A stretch of DNA of 64,000 bases from Symbiodinium natans (GCA_905221605.1 CAJNDS010001469.1:415501-479500), one strand, 5' to 3'; numbered from the stretch's first letter, positions 25,785 to 36,776 are shown. Made by a program: numbers and translations. Notes: generated by a model from the sequence alone, not told the origin.

Positions 25785-26262
25785 GGTTTAGGGTTTAGGG
25801 TTTTAAGGGTTGAGGGTTTTAGGGTTTAGGGTTTTAGGGTTGAGGGTTAGGTTTTTGAGCTGTTTTGAGCTGTTTTGAGCGTAAGGGTAAGCTAAACACG
25901 CTAACTGATGCACCCAGTCGTTAAAGTACGCTGCCCTGTTGTTAGGCTGTACAGGCTACTTGAGTACTTCAGGTATGCCCCGAGACCCCCAACCCTAGAC
26001 CTGCTAAAGCCCAAAAACTGGAACCCCAAGTCCCCAAAGCTAGGGCAGCTAGGGTTCAGGGTTTAGGGTTTAGGGTTTAGGGTTTAGGGTTTAGGGTTTA
26101 GGGTTTAGGGTTTAGGGTTTAGGGTTTAGGTGAGGGTTCTAGAGCGCGCGTCTACAACCATGGCGCGGAGGCTGCCAACGTTGCGGCCTCCCTCTCCGGC
26201 GCCTCTCCGGGACTGCTGGGGACCTACCGTCCTAGGGCGTTTTTGGGTTTAGGGTTTAGGGT
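25785..26262 (+). repeat. Cluster of telomere-like blocks
   Basis: TTTAGGG/TTTTAGGG units at 25785-25853, about eleven pure units at 26050-26130, and two more at 26244-26262. Intervening DNA is unique. Confidence 0.85.
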
Positions 26263-26620
26263 TCTCTGGGCTTCAGGGCATTAGAGTTTAAGGCTCAAAA
26301 GGGTCCAGGGTTTAGGGGTCTGTGGAGTAGGAGGCCCATTGTTGGGGAGATCAATGTTGCCAAGCTAAGGATGTCTAGGAGGGAGGGCTAAAGGGTTTAG
26401 GGTTAGGGGTTAGGGCTAAGATCAACTCTGAGACCGAAAGCTCCCACGCCAAGGTCTTATTGTGGACCAAGTTTCAATGTTAGTACTCTTAGGATCGTTA
26501 GAGGTTCTTCTGGTGTGTACAGATACGCTGAAAGAAAGAGCTTGTTAACATTACTCAAAAGTAGATATCCCTCAGAAGGTTTGTGGTAAGCCCTCTTCAT
26601 TTTCTGCTCTGCAACCTGTA
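26263..26620. other. Non-coding stretch
   Basis: Scattered single TTTAGGG units (26310, 26395). No gene recognised. Confidence 0.35.
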
Positions 26621-26735
26621 ACCAGAGAGCCCAGTACACCTTAATAAAGGAATATACCTTACTTAAATCGTAACGGGAACCTTATTATGATTTAAGGAAT
26701 ATTCCTTAATTAAGGGGTCTTGGGCTCTTTGGGTA
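26621..26735. repeat. Palindromic element, family B, copy 1
   Basis: The left arm CAGAGAGCCCAGTACACC pairs with the right arm GGGCTCTTTGGGT. The centre has two AAGGAATAT cores. Family B has further copies or fragments near 28876, 35100, 40748, 42362, 42599, 42827, 45401, 58318, 58806 and 63091. Confidence 0.75.
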
Positions 26736-26777
26736 ACCCTTAGCTGGTCTTGCGGAGAATGTCCTGGTTTGCATGGA

Positions 26778-27250
26778 TGTCGGGTTTAGGGTTTAGGGTT
26801 TAGGGTTTAGGGTTTAGGGTTTAGGGTTTAGGGGCATGAGCAACAACGACTTGCAATCGCTCCGGTGATCGGGTTTCATGAGGTGCTCAAGGGCTCGGGT
26901 TCGGAAACTCTACAGAGTTGAAAGGAATGTCAGAGGGTTTGGGGTTTAGGGTTTAGGGTTTAGGGGTTTAGGTCCCATTTCAATTTCGAGACTTCAAAAG
27001 CTGACCGGCCCCCCCTTAGCGACTTTTCTGTGACAGGTCAGCCATCGGCCGGATACCTCAGGACCTCGGAGCCGATGTAAGCTTTAAGTTTTTCGGGTTT
27101 TACCCTTAAACCCTTAACCCTAAACCCTAAACCCCTATACCCTAAACTAGGGGTGTGGGTTTAGGTGCAAGTGTCGAGTTGGTCGAGAGCTATATTCTCG
27201 GATGTTAGGCTCATAGACACCCTAAACCCTAAACCCTAAACTCTCATTCT
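26778..27250. other. Non-coding stretch with small telomere-like blocks
   Basis: Blocks at 26778-26833 (+), 26936-26975 (+), 27109-27150 (-) and 27220-27245 (-). The rest is unique. Confidence 0.6.
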
Positions 27251-27359
27251 CCCTAAATTTTAGAGGCGCATCCAGCGTGGCGCAGATCCGCATGTCGCCC
27301 TAGATTCAAGGCTTCTCGTCACAGCTTTCAACTTACCCTTTCTTCGCCACGGCTCGGAA

Positions 27360-27469
27360 ACCCGATTATAACCATGTACTGTAAGGGCACTTAAGGGGCC
27401 TTAAGGGGCTTTTAGGTGGGTTACAAGTGCAGCTCTAACTGGGATATAAGTACTCTGAACCTCCAAGTA
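27360..27469. repeat. Family A element, left arm missing
   Basis: ATTATAACCATGT...ACTTAAGGGG...CTCTGAACCTCCAAGTA matches the middle and right end of family A. The left terminal repeat is absent. Confidence 0.7.
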
Positions 27470-28212
27470 AACCTTGGGTGGGGACAAGCCATGGCGTCCG
27501 CAAGGCCTAAGTACAATCATCCAAGGACGCTGAAACCTTTGTGGACCCTCCTGTACCAAGCCCCACGAAGTGCTTGAGCGAGCAACCTGAACCCACTCCT
27601 TCCTTCGCCAGCAAAAAAAGAGCCTCACTACAGGGCCTCAATATCTAGAACAGGGCTTTTTGGGGGTGATTATAGTAGACTTACATCGGGACCGTAAGGC
27701 AATACTATTAGTACTTTTTCTGACCCCTGTATATTCCCCAACCCTAAACCCTAAACCCTGTTTGGACTTGCTGGCTCCAGGAGAGTGGGAGTTAGGAAGA
27801 AGCTTTTGGGGGTTCCCTTTCAGGATCAAGGGGTCCTTCCCTCCGGGTCATCCCACACAGCTTGCACAGAAGCAGGAGTTGCGGCTGACCTTCCGGACCG
27901 AAGGGAACGAAAATGAGCAAGGCGCGGGTTCAGGGATTGGTGTTTAGGGGCTGAGCCCCTGAAGCCCCTAAACGCGTAAGTCGAAGGCCTGGAGCCCTAG
28001 ATAGGATACCCCTTGTACCTTACAAAAGGGCCAAAGTAGCCAAGTTTTTTTGTCGGCGAAGAAGGAAAGATTAATCTTCAGTCGATAAGCCGCGATCTTG
28101 GGCTGTACGGGTGGGAGTTGCGCTACGTCTTATACACCACGCCTTGGGGACCTTGAAAATGGGTTAGGTTGCCGCCGGGTTCTCTGCCGGCCAGGGCGAG
28201 GTCTCAGGGTTG
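27470..28212. other. Non-coding stretch
   Basis: Two CCCTAAA units at 27738-27758. Short open frames on both strands lack recognisable domains. Confidence 0.35.
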
Positions 28213-28316
28213 TAGCTTAGTAGCTGAGTAGATAAGCTTGAACCTTTCGGGGTATTTACAATCCCAGCATCATTGAAAGGGGGACCTGTTTTTGGGCCAG
28301 GGTACTCGGCATCTAG
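28213..28316. repeat. Family K element, uninterrupted copy
   Basis: AGCTTAGTAGCTGAGTAGAT, GGGGTATTTACAATCCCAGC, TTGAAAGG and GGGCCAGGGTACTCGGC. This copy serves as the reference for copies at 45119 and 55931 that carry telomere-like inserts at the centre. Confidence 0.75.
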
Positions 28317-28594
28317 GGTAGAGGCCATCGTGTCTTAAACCCTAAACCCTAAACCCTAAACCGTTTTGGGTTTAGAGGCGCAGGGGATTCATGGGCACTT
28401 CAGCCCTGTGGCTTTGCAGCTCGGTCTCTTCGAATGGCACGAGGGCCCTTGTACCCCTAAACCCTAAGCCGACGGCTCCAAGGACTCTTATCCAAGGGTT
28501 TTTGAGCCCAAAGGCCTTCTTGCAGAAGGTTTTTGGGCTATCTTGAGCCTTAGGGTTTAGGTGCAGTAAGCTAGACCCTATGGGCACCCTAACC

Positions 28595-28690
28595 CTAAAC
28601 CCTAAACCCTAAAACCCTAAAACCCTAAAACCCCTAAACCCCCTAAACCCCCTAAACCCTAAACCGAACCCATCCGAACCCTAAACCTGA
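28595..28690 (-). repeat. Graded telomere-like block
   Basis: Unit length changes stepwise along the block: CCCTAAA, then CCCTAAAA, CCCCTAAA and CCCCCTAAA, and back. This looks like unit-length slippage within one array. Confidence 0.88.
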
Positions 28691-28875
28691 GCCAGATGAG
28701 ATGTGCCCCTGCGGGGTGGTAGCAAGCTATGCGGCGAAAGACCTGAAACGTACACCTTCATACCTCGGCTTTCTTCTGGCTGGCTCTTCGGACTTTAACT
28801 TTTTGGTTTTTGTAGAAACTACAATAAGGAGCCTAAAAGTTGAACTTTTAGGAAGGGTTCAGAAGTCAGCCAAGA

Positions 28876-28974
28876 TACCCAAAAAGCCCAATACCCCTTG
28901 ATTAAGGAATGTTCTTTAAATCATATTAAGGATCCCTTTTGGAATTTAAGGTATGTATCGGGCTCTCTGGATAC
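28876..28974. repeat. Palindromic element, family B, copy 2
   Basis: TACCCAAAAAGCCCAATACC at the left and GGGCTCTCTGGATA at the right. Part of the right inner arm is deleted. Confidence 0.75.
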
Positions 28975-29334
28975 TGCAAGAGAGCTCGCTGGTGAGGGGG
29001 TCACGCGGTCCAGGTGGCTTGTAGATTGAAGCAGGCTAAAGAAACCCAAGAATTGAGGCACGCCCTTCTACTCCTAAGTAGGGCGTTTCATTAGGTTTTA
29101 GGGTTTGGGGTTTAGGGTTTAGGGTTTAAAGTTCAGGGTTTAGGTTTGTGCTTTTTTAATGTATTGTCTGCCCGAGAGCCTGCAGCATCACTTCTCGAAG
29201 CAGCGTGCGTGCCAGGCTATGAGAACGTCAGCTCGCGCATGGCTTAGAGTTTAGGGTTTAGGGTTTAGGGTTTAGGGTTTAGGGTTTAGATGCTTTGGGT
29301 GCTTCGTTGCAGCTCTGAGACTCTGAGTTGGAAC
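28975..29334. other. Non-coding stretch with telomere-like blocks
   Basis: TTTAGGG units at 29096-29150 and 29247-29290. Otherwise unique. Confidence 0.55.
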
Positions 29335-29449
29335 CCTAAGGATCCATGTATCTTTAGAGTATGTACTTGGCTGGGCCCGAAATGCTACTATACAGGAACC
29401 CCTTTAAGGCCCAAGTATATGCTCTGTAGAGGTACATGGATCCTTAGGG
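29335..29449. repeat. Palindromic element, family C, copy 1
   Basis: CCCTAAGGATCCATGTA pairs perfectly with TACATGGATCCTTAGGG. The inner segment TACTTGGCTGGGCC pairs with GGCCCAAGTATA. Other copies are at 35496, 39487, 49623 and 56667. Confidence 0.88.
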
Positions 29450-30265
29450 TTAGGGAACCCAGACTCCTAAATGCCCTGAACCCCTAAAGACCCCGAATTT
29501 CGTCTACGGGCCCGCTTGGGAGGTTGTTCTACATAAGCATCCCCTGCTTTTGTGATGGGGTTCTGGGTCTAGATTTTAGGTGGGGGGCGAAGGACTTGGT
29601 AGACCAAACCCCTAAAAGACACCCTTTAGGGACATCTAAAGCCGCAACGGCATTCGAACTGCTTGCGAAGTACTTGCTTATGTGGCCGTGAGTTGCGCAC
29701 CTGGAGGCCCAACAAGAGTCCTCTCGGCTTGCACACTCCTAGCTGGCAGATCCGTTTCAGAAACCCCTCGCTCCCCTGCCCCCGCATCCCCGAAAGCCTT
29801 GCTGAGGGCCCATCGGCAGAACTCCATGCGCAAGGCACCGCCTTCGGTGAATGCATGTTCGAAGGTAGCTTTGGGGGATTTTCGTTTGAGTGTCCAATGG
29901 TGTGACCTTTTCCCCGAGGGTGTATGTATCTGAACAGACACCTTTCTACATGCATATATGATATGTATATATATATATGCAAATATACATGTTGCTATAT
30001 AGGGCAGGGGTGCTTCGCGTTGCTGTAGGCAGCTTGTTGGTACCATCACTGCGCTTGACGAAGGCACCAGTAAGACACCGGTACCCAAAAGCAGTTCATC
30101 GACACAAGCTGTAATTCTCTATTGACACACACTCTATACCCCAAAGCTGCTTGGCGCAGCCTTACCGCTGAGCTCCACAAGCAGAAGAAAGCCCAGACAC
30201 GTTACTCCGAAGCAGGTGCCTCAATTTCTCCTAGAGTAACTTGCCTGCACAAGAAAGGGTAAACA
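29450..30265. other. Non-coding stretch
   Basis: Unique sequence with a short TATA run (29955-29982). Overlapping open frames of 80-136 codons on both strands (29626-30088) show no known domain and no splice evidence, so I do not call a gene. Confidence 0.35.
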
Positions 30266-30320
30266 TGTACCAGATCTTTCGGGTCTGCTTCTCAATTTTC
30301 CATGGGTATATACAATCCCG

Positions 30321-30403
30321 AAACCCTAAACCCTAAACTCTAAACCCTAAACCCTAAACCTTAAACCCTAAACCCTAAACCCTAAACCCTAAACCCTAAA
30401 CCC
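30321..30403 (-). repeat. Telomere-like block after a TATATACAATCC junction
   Basis: About twelve CCCTAAA units. They begin right after GGGTATATACAATCC, the same left junction as the family K copies at 45119 and 55931. The flanks CTTCTCAATTTT and AAATCGAGAAG form a palindrome around the block. Confidence 0.8.
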
Positions 30404-30548
30404 AAATCGAGAAGTGTACCAAAAAACCCTAAACCCTCGCGCAGGCTGTGGAAGAAGCGGGCCTTCGCCACCAAGCTGCCCAGGCGCGCCATTACATCCC
30501 CAAGGGTTCAGGTGCCTAAATGGCCTTAGGGTTTAGGGTTTAGGGTTT

Positions 30549-30605
30549 AGGGTTGAGGAATATCTCAGTGGCTGAGTAGATAACCTTAACCTTTCCAGCA
30601 ACTAG
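30549..30605. repeat. Family K element, left arm only
   Basis: ATCTCAGTGGCTGAGTAGAT and AACCTTAACCTTTCC match the left arm. The centre is missing and the copy ends GCAACTAGGTGG, which resembles the K right end. Confidence 0.55.
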
Positions 30606-30660
30606 GTGGTATGTACTTGCATCTTTAAACGGGGTTCCTGTTTCTCATGTATTTGCTTTG

Positions 30661-30796
30661 TTGTGGCTTGGTAAGTCTCAGCTTTCTCAGTTGGTTGTGG
30701 CTTTATAGATCTCAGCTTACTCAGCTTGTTGTGGCTTAGTACATCTCAGCTTACTCAGCTTGTGGTGGCTTTGTAAATCTCAGGTCACTCAGTTTG
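30661..30796 (+). repeat. 34-bp minisatellite, four units
   Basis: Units of TTGTGGCTT...ATCTCAGCTTACTCAG. Four units of exactly 34 bp with a few substitutions each. Confidence 0.85.
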
Positions 30797-30822
30797 TACC
30801 AAAGCCCCCATGCCCTCAAACC

Positions 30823-32026
30823 CCTAAACCCCTTAATTAACCCCTAAGCCCCTAAGCCCTTAATTAATCCCCAAGCCCGAAACCCTAAACCCCGAAACGC
30901 TAAACCCTAAACCCCAACTGACAATCCAACCTCGGAGCCTTCGACCCTAGACGTTCCAAAAGCCAAACGCACTGGCAACTCTGCCTTGACTCGACCTAGT
31001 CAGTGGTTTCCTGAGGTTTGGTTTAAGGGATTAGGGCGTAGGTTTAGGGTTTACGATTTAGGGTTTAGGGTTTAGCCTAAACAACCAAAACAATAGCCGC
31101 CTCCTCCTTAAGAATTACGTGTGTTATTGCGTTGTAAACTTTCAGGATTTTGATTTATGGTTCGAAGGGGGGGGCGCATAGTATACTCCAAGTTGTTCAA
31201 GCGGGGCGAGGGGGGGATGAGGGGGGCGACGGGTTCCCGGGTGCAAGTAGAGTAATAAGGGCAAAGCCCATACCCTTTTACTACGTTTCGCGTGGCAAGA
31301 GGGTCCTCCGTCTTGTAGGCTACCCAGACACCCCTCACGCAGGTGGTCGAGAAGCAACTTTCTGGGGCGCCGCACCCGGCCCGTGAAGCATTGGAGGTCG
31401 TAGGGTTCAGGATTTAGGGTAGGGTTTAGGGTTGAGGACGGTTTAGGGCTCAGGGTTGCGCCCAACCAGCCTGATGGGTTTACCAAGTAGATACAGAACA
31501 TTTGGTGGACCCTTGAGATTGGGGTTTAGGCGGCTTTTTGGTTTTTCAGGTGGCTTCGTGTTACTGGGCTTCATTAGGGGGGGGGGGGGGGGGGGGGTCA
31601 TGATACAACAACCCGCTTCCCCCGCCCCCCCCCCCCCCCCCTCCCAAAACCTCAAACAATCCCCCAGCCTCGCATCATGGCCCATTCACCAGCGCGGCTT
31701 GGCGTGGCCAACCCTCAACTCTACGGGCAGTTCCATGGTCCCTTAATGTGTTCCCGAAAGGCTTCCGAAGTATGGGTCCTTGCATTGTACACAGGGTGTA
31801 TAAGGGGTATATAAGGCTCCCCAGTTAAGGGACGATGTATCTACCCTTAGATTCGCCTTAGATAGACCCCCGCCGGGTCCGGCAAACTTCCGTAGAACTC
31901 GCCTTGATTCGTCTTCAGGCCCTCGGCGCGTCTCGTAGCCCCGACGAGCGCAGCTTCACAAAGGTCAAGGTCGAGACCCGTGAGTTTTCAGTAGTTTTCT
32001 TGCTATTCATGGTGTTCAAGTTCTAT
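30823..32026. other. Non-coding stretch
   Basis: Degenerate CCCTAAA units (30823-30915), TTTAGGG units (31037-31075, 31405-31440), poly-G (31575-31598) directly opposed to poly-C (31627-31641), and unique DNA. No gene recognised. Confidence 0.45.
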
Positions 32027-32127
32027 GTGGGGTTTCCGAAATTAGGGGCACCTTATTAGGGTCCTTCTTATAAGGGAATCCTACTACTTGGGGTCTATGT
32101 TAGGGGCTTTCTTTTCGGAAACCCCGT
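32027..32127. repeat. Palindromic element, family F, copy 2
   Basis: GTGGGGTTTCCGAAA pairs with TTTTCGGAAACCCCG. Inner AGGGGCACCTT and AGGGGCTTT are diverged. Confidence 0.7.
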
Positions 32128-32189
32128 GGCCCCCTTGGCTTGAAGCCGTATGCTGCAACCATGGGAGCAAGTACGCGAAAAGCTATAGC

Positions 32190-32312
32190 TGCTTGGAGGT
32201 TCATGGTACTTATAACCCTAACTAGAACTCTACTTATAAGCCCCTTAAGCCCCCTAAGCAGCTTATAAGTAGACGTATAACTGTGGATATAAGTACCATG
32301 AACCTCCAAGTA
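32190..32312. repeat. Palindromic element, family A
   Basis: GCTTGGAGGTTCATGGTACTT pairs with AAGTACCATGAACCTCCAAG. The centre TTATAAGCCCCTTAAG is self-complementary with CTTATAAGTAG. Confidence 0.85.
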
Positions 32313-33215
32313 TGTGCGCATGTGTTTCAACTTGTGTACTGCTGTAGGCAGGGCAGGTTCGCACGAGGCTGTGCGGTATTGTCATGTTCTGTGCTTGTGC
32401 GTCTGCTTGCTGGATGTAGCCACGATCAGACACGGTCATTTGTGGGAGGCAACCATGCTTTCGCTCTGAGTCCGCCCCTCGGAACTACAGTCAAATCACT
32501 TTGTGTCTTGCTGCAGCCTAAAAACCCAAGGCTGCAGCCCATCTTTGATTTGCCCTCTCCCTCTCTCAAATTCTTGCTTGCTGTTGCGGGTTTTGGTTCA
32601 ATGGCTCGATCGCACATGCTTTTGTGTGCCCGGAATATCCTTGCACGAATGGTATGCTAGGGCCACATACGTTATAGACAACTGCCTACGCGCATTCCAG
32701 GATGTTTCTTGCTTGCATGTATCTGTCCCGGAGCCGGCAAGCCGTTAAATTGCAGGGCACACCGAAAGCTGGCGAGAATCCTTTCTATGATCACTTCTTC
32801 AGTCAGAAAGAATAGCTGGCGAAATTCCTGTCTATCACTTCTTCAGTCCGAAAGAAGCTTTGGGTTTTGGAACGCGCATGCTTTGTGATGCGAGGCCTGT
32901 GTCTGAGTTGCGTGAATTCAATATTGCACGCGTTTCTCTCAGCGTGATGACGTGGCCGGTCATGCTTGAACCGAGGTTGCACGTGGTTGGCCTGCATTTG
33001 TTGGATGCTCTGCGTTTTTAGGCCTAAACTGCAGGGGTTGAGAAGCTTTCAACCAGGTTAGGGCCATTCCGGCCGTCATTATCATCACGTGCACGCTCTG
33101 CAGCTGTACATGAGCTTTGCCAGTGCACCCGGTGCCTGGCAGGATTTCCCGCATTTCTGCATGTAGGGTTCAGGAACCTTGGGGCGAAACATAGGCATTG
33201 CAAGCTCAATTACTG
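32313..33215. other. Repeat-poor island of about 900 bp
   Basis: Outside the retrotransposon this is one of the longest stretches without telomere-like units or a palindromic element. An open frame at 32283-32660 (+) starts inside the family A element and has no recognisable domain. A 45-bp tandem duplication lies at 32768-32856. It could hold exons of a gene lost to view, but I cannot support one. Confidence 0.4.
32768..32856 (+). repeat. 45-bp tandem duplication
   Basis: AGCTGGCGAGAATCC...CTTCTTCAGTCAGAAAGAA is followed by AGCTGGCGAAATTCC...CTTCTTCAGTCCGAAAGAA, with a 3-bp length difference. Confidence 0.85.
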
Positions 33216-33747
33216 GGGGTGTGAGGTTTAGGGTTTAGGGGTGTGGTGGACTTGCTGAAGTGTCGTTGGATGCACGACTTGTGGCATCTACTATAGGGGT
33301 CGCAATAGTTAAAACTTACCAATACTCCCTTATGGTCCCTTTGTAATTATACTATAATAACCCCCCAAAACCTTTTCTAAGATTTAAGGCCCCGGTATTC
33401 CTATCCGCGAGGTGCGTAAGCTTGGATCCCGAACCCTACTGGCATCAGCGCCAGGGATTAATTCTTTATAGCTGGGAGCAAGGTCTCGAACAGCCAAGCT
33501 GCAGCGGGAAACAGTCGCAAAGTTCCTTTGCCCTGGAACCCCCAAAGCCCTAGGTAAACCCAAACCATAAACGGCAAATGGATGGCAAAATTGCAGACAC
33601 TGCGCCCCCCTGAGCCCTTTGCCGTTTGCGCATAGAGCTTACATTTCAGGGTCTCAGCGCACTTTGAACTGTTTTTAGTGGTTCAAGAACTCGAAATCAG
33701 AACCCTCGTGGCTTTAGCCCAAGAAACGGAGGATGCAAGACTGGCTG
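33216..33747. other. Non-coding stretch
   Basis: Two TTTAGGG units near 33228, then unique DNA. No gene. Confidence 0.35.
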
Positions 33748-33873
33748 AATGTAGGCCTTTCAAGGGGTGGGGGCTCTTACGGGGCTTCAGCGCTGAAACC
33801 CTGAAAGGGCCCATTGCTTAATGTAGGCCCTTCAAGGGCTGAGGAAGCTTCTGGGGTTTCAGCGCTGAAACCC
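33748..33873 (+). repeat. Two-copy tandem repeat of about 72 bp
   Basis: AATGTAGGCC, TTTCAGCGCTGAAACCCT and flanking bases occur twice. The AGCGCT core makes each copy partly palindromic. Confidence 0.75.
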
Positions 33874-33957
33874 TTACCCTAATGCTGTAAGGACTTTTTT
33901 TCAGGGATATTGGGCTCTTCTGTAAGGCTTCTGGGCTATTTGGAGCCTTAAGGGTCC

Positions 33958-34060
33958 AAACCCCAAACCCCTAAACCCTAAACCCTAAACCCTAAACCCT
34001 AAACCCTAAACCCTAAACCCTAAACCCCAAACCCCAAACCCCAAACCCCAAACCCCAGCC
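33958..34060 (-). repeat. Interstitial telomere-like block
   Basis: CCCTAAA units followed by about five CCCCAAA units, a separate unit type within one block. Confidence 0.92.
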
Positions 34061-34541
34061 TGGGCTCCGTCCGCCCCTCCACACCCAGTGCCAGCAGCTA
34101 TCCTGAACTCAAAAGCCAGGGCCCAGCTTCCAAAACCCAGTTCTCAAAATGATGGTCCCTTTATGGGTACGTACCCTCAAAATACTAGGGTTTAGTGCTG
34201 AGTGTTTAAGGCTACATATTAGGGGCCGCCTTATAGTAGAAATCCCAAAAGGGACCCCATAAATTTTCGAGAATCCCTCAAACATTACGTCCGTTGCGCT
34301 AAATGATGCAAAGGCAGAGCACTGCAAAATCTTGAGGCCCTCCCCCTGAAAGAAACCACTCTAGCAGCCTACGAGCCCTAAACCCTAAACCATAAACCCA
34401 GTTGCTAACCCTAAACCCCCAAGAATTCCTGAGCCCCTTCAGCCCCTCCGAAAACTTGAGAGACCTCAACTGTTCCAGAGACCCTTACAAAGCCACGAAC
34501 CTCCGAGAGCCTGGCCATGGAACTTCGCGAAGGACTCGACG
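34061..34541. other. Non-coding stretch
   Basis: Unique sequence with weak CCCTAAA units (34376-34420). No gene. Confidence 0.35.
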
Positions 34542-34661
34542 CGGGTTTAGGGTTTAGGGGTTTAGGGGTTTAGGGGTTTAGGGGTTTAGGGGTTTAGGGG
34601 TTTAGGGGTTTAGGGGTTTAGGGGTTTAGGGGTTTAGGGGTTTAGGGTTTAGGGTTGAGGG
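34542..34661 (+). repeat. Variant telomere-like block, 8-bp unit TTTAGGGG
   Basis: About eleven TTTAGGGG units framed by TTTAGGG units, then a (TG)n run. Uniform 8-bp units indicate expansion of a mutated repeat. Confidence 0.93.
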
Positions 34662-34679
34662 GTGTGTGTGTGTGTGTGT

Positions 34680-35095
34680 GTGTCAACAGCTGACCTAATC
34701 CTTCCAGCACCGACCCAACAGGATCCGTGCTTTGGCTAAAAAGGGCGCTTTTTGGTTCAAGAAAGGGGTACCATTCACCCAACAGCTCGAAGGGGTTTTG
34801 GTTGTACAAAGTTGAGACCTTTTCCGGTCAAGTTGTCCTCTCTTCGGCACATGATTCCCAGCAGTTCGTGTCAGAGCCTCTAGGGTTTAGAGGTTGGGGT
34901 TCAGGGTTCAGGGTTGAGGGGGTTAGGGTCGCACTAAGAGAAGGCTATGCCCAGAGCATGTGCGTAAGCACCGGTTCGCTGCGTTATGCATCCTGTGAAC
35001 CCTCATTCAGCTGCGAGAAAAATCCCTGAAGCAAGGTTTTCCTCAATCTTCACAAGCGCTATTATTTTCCCTTGAGCACTTGTTTGTGTGGGCCC
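34680..35095. other. Non-coding stretch
   Basis: An open frame of 100 codons (34727-35029) crosses telomere-derived sequence and has no known domain. No gene called. Confidence 0.35.
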
Positions 35096-35099
35096 TTGT

Positions 35100-35192
35100 C
35101 CCAAAGAGCCCAAGACCCCTTATTCAAGGAATATGCCTGACGTCATTTTGAGGATCCCTATATGGATCACGGTATATTCCTTAATCTACGAA
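35100..35192. repeat. Palindromic element, family B, right end lost
   Basis: CCCAAAGAGCCCAAGACCCC and the GGTATATTCCTTAAT core are present. The right terminal GGGCTCTTTGGG is missing. Confidence 0.65.
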
Positions 35193-35215
35193 GACTTAAG
35201 AAACCCCCCGATATC

Positions 35216-35385
35216 AATTATATATATATATATGTGTATATGTATGTGTATATTCTTCCTTCCAAGGGCAATCTATGGTACATACATATATATATACACA
35301 CATATACATATATATATATATATATATATACATATTCTTAGCATATACATACACACACGCACATATATATATATATACACAGACT
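35216..35385. repeat. TA/CATA microsatellite
   Basis: Several TA runs with CATACACACGC interruptions. Ile/Tyr-rich frames are artefacts. Confidence 0.9.
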
Positions 35386-35495
35386 TTTATCTATTTATAT
35401 TCATATATGTGTTTTATTTCAACATATATCATATGTTTCTGTTTTTGTTTTTTGGGGGATAGCAAATGGTAGTATAGTAGTAATTTCAGGTGTAT

Positions 35496-35583
35496 TCCTG
35501 AAGGATCCATGTACCTGTATAGTAGAAACTTGGGCCCTATAAAGCTACTATATAGGAATCCTTTTAAGGCCAAGTATCTATTC
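35496..35583. repeat. Family C element truncated at a telomere-like block
   Basis: AAGGATCCATGTACCTGTAT and CAAGTATCTATTCT are family C. The right end is replaced directly by CCTAAACCC units (35585 onward). Confidence 0.75.
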
Positions 35584-35584
35584 T

Positions 35585-35787
35585 CCTAAACCCTAAACCC
35601 TACACCCTAAATTCTAAACCCTAAACCGTAGCTCTAGCTACATGATCCCTAAACCCTAAACCCTAAACCCTAAACCTAGGGCTCTTTGGGGTCAAGCTTT
35701 TCCCTCCAGGAGCTGCAAGCCGCGCGAGCGACGCGCGGCTCTCAAAGATACGCCGGCAGCTGGAGTCCGATACCCGGTTTCCTCATC
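35585..35787. other. Telomere-like units and non-coding DNA
   Basis: CCCTAAA blocks at 35585-35630 and 35647-35680, then GC-rich unique sequence. Confidence 0.6.
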
Positions 35788-35924
35788 CCTACTTTTTGCT
35801 TAGGAACCCCCCCCCCCAAAAAAAAAAAAAAAAAACATAATAATAAAAGAATATTCCCTTTTTAACCCTTGTAAGGAATATTTGTTGTTTTTTTTTGGCG
35901 GGGTTCTCCAGCAATTCGTGGTCT
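35788..35924. repeat. Palindromic element, family E
   Basis: CTACTTTTTGCTTAGGAACC at the left, GGGTTCTCCAGCAATTCGTGG at the right, with C and A tracts after the left arm. Confidence 0.6.
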
Positions 35925-36183
35925 GCCTAGAGTCTACCCGAGTTCGTCCCGTGCCTTCAAAACAAGTGTATCATTAAGAACCCCCCCCCCCCCCCCCCCC
36001 GAATAAGTGGGACGTTTCCCCTTCCGTTCAGGATGATGTATGTTTCATGTGGATTCAGCGTTGAGGGTGCGGGGTAGGTTTAACGGGCTAGGTTTGGTTT
36101 AACAGGCTGCTACAGCTTTAGCTTTGTCCTGCTGCTTGAAAGTTGAAGTGTTGCCGCAGCCTCAGCTCAACTTGCCCCCTTTC
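35925..36183. other. Non-coding stretch with poly-C
   Basis: ATTAAGAACC followed by a C run (35981-36000), probably a left half of family E. The remainder is unique. Confidence 0.45.
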
Positions 36184-36264
36184 TAACCTTTTGGGGTATA
36201 TAAAATCCTACCAGAATTGAAAGGCTAACCTTGTTGGGGCCAGGGTACTCAGCATCCAGGTTAC
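36184..36264. repeat. Family K element, left arm missing
   Basis: GGGGTATATAAAATCCTACC, GAATTGAAAGGCTAACC and GCCAGGGTACTCAGCATC. Confidence 0.65.
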
Positions 36265-36527
36265 ATACCCGGACTTCGGATGCTCTATGCGTTCACAGGT
36301 GTCTCCTGAAGCTGTTCCAGACAGCGGTTTGTGTTGGCAGTAGTTAGTCAGAGCCATGGTTTGGGCTTAAGGGTTTAGGGCTCCTTGATACTTCTACCTG
36401 CCATGTAGAATTGTCTTTTCTTTCCGGTCGCGGTTTCCTGCCAACCTTTCTCTCAAGCGTGTGGTTGCGGCGTTTCAGAGCAACCTTGCCAGTTGCAGCC
36501 ACCCGTCAGTCGTTGATTTTGCTTGAA

Positions 36528-36646
36528 TACTTGGAGGTTCAGGTACTTATAACCAAATTACAACTGTACTTATAACCCACTTATAAGCCCCTTAAATGCC
36601 CTAACATGGTTACAATCGGGTTACAAGCAGAGTTATCATTGGTGAG
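36528..36646. repeat. Family A element, right arm lost
   Basis: TACTTGGAGGTTCAGGTACTT at the left. The right end stops after CATTGGTGAGTAG without the terminal inverted repeat. Confidence 0.65.
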
Positions 36647-36776
36647 TAGCGTGACAGTTCAATTCAGGTATTACTTCTCGGACTCGAACTTGTCCCGCGA
36701 TTCCGTCATGCGCGAGGCCCGACAAGATCAATCAGAAGCAAAGTCTGTGCAGTGCTGAACCACAGAAGCCCTTGAT

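Noticed and set aside
29626-30088. Overlapping frames of 80-136 codons on both strands
   Set aside because: No family match. Open frames on both strands at once suggest base composition rather than coding.
32283-32660. 125-codon frame as a gene
   Set aside because: It starts inside a family A element and shows no known domain. I see no splice evidence.
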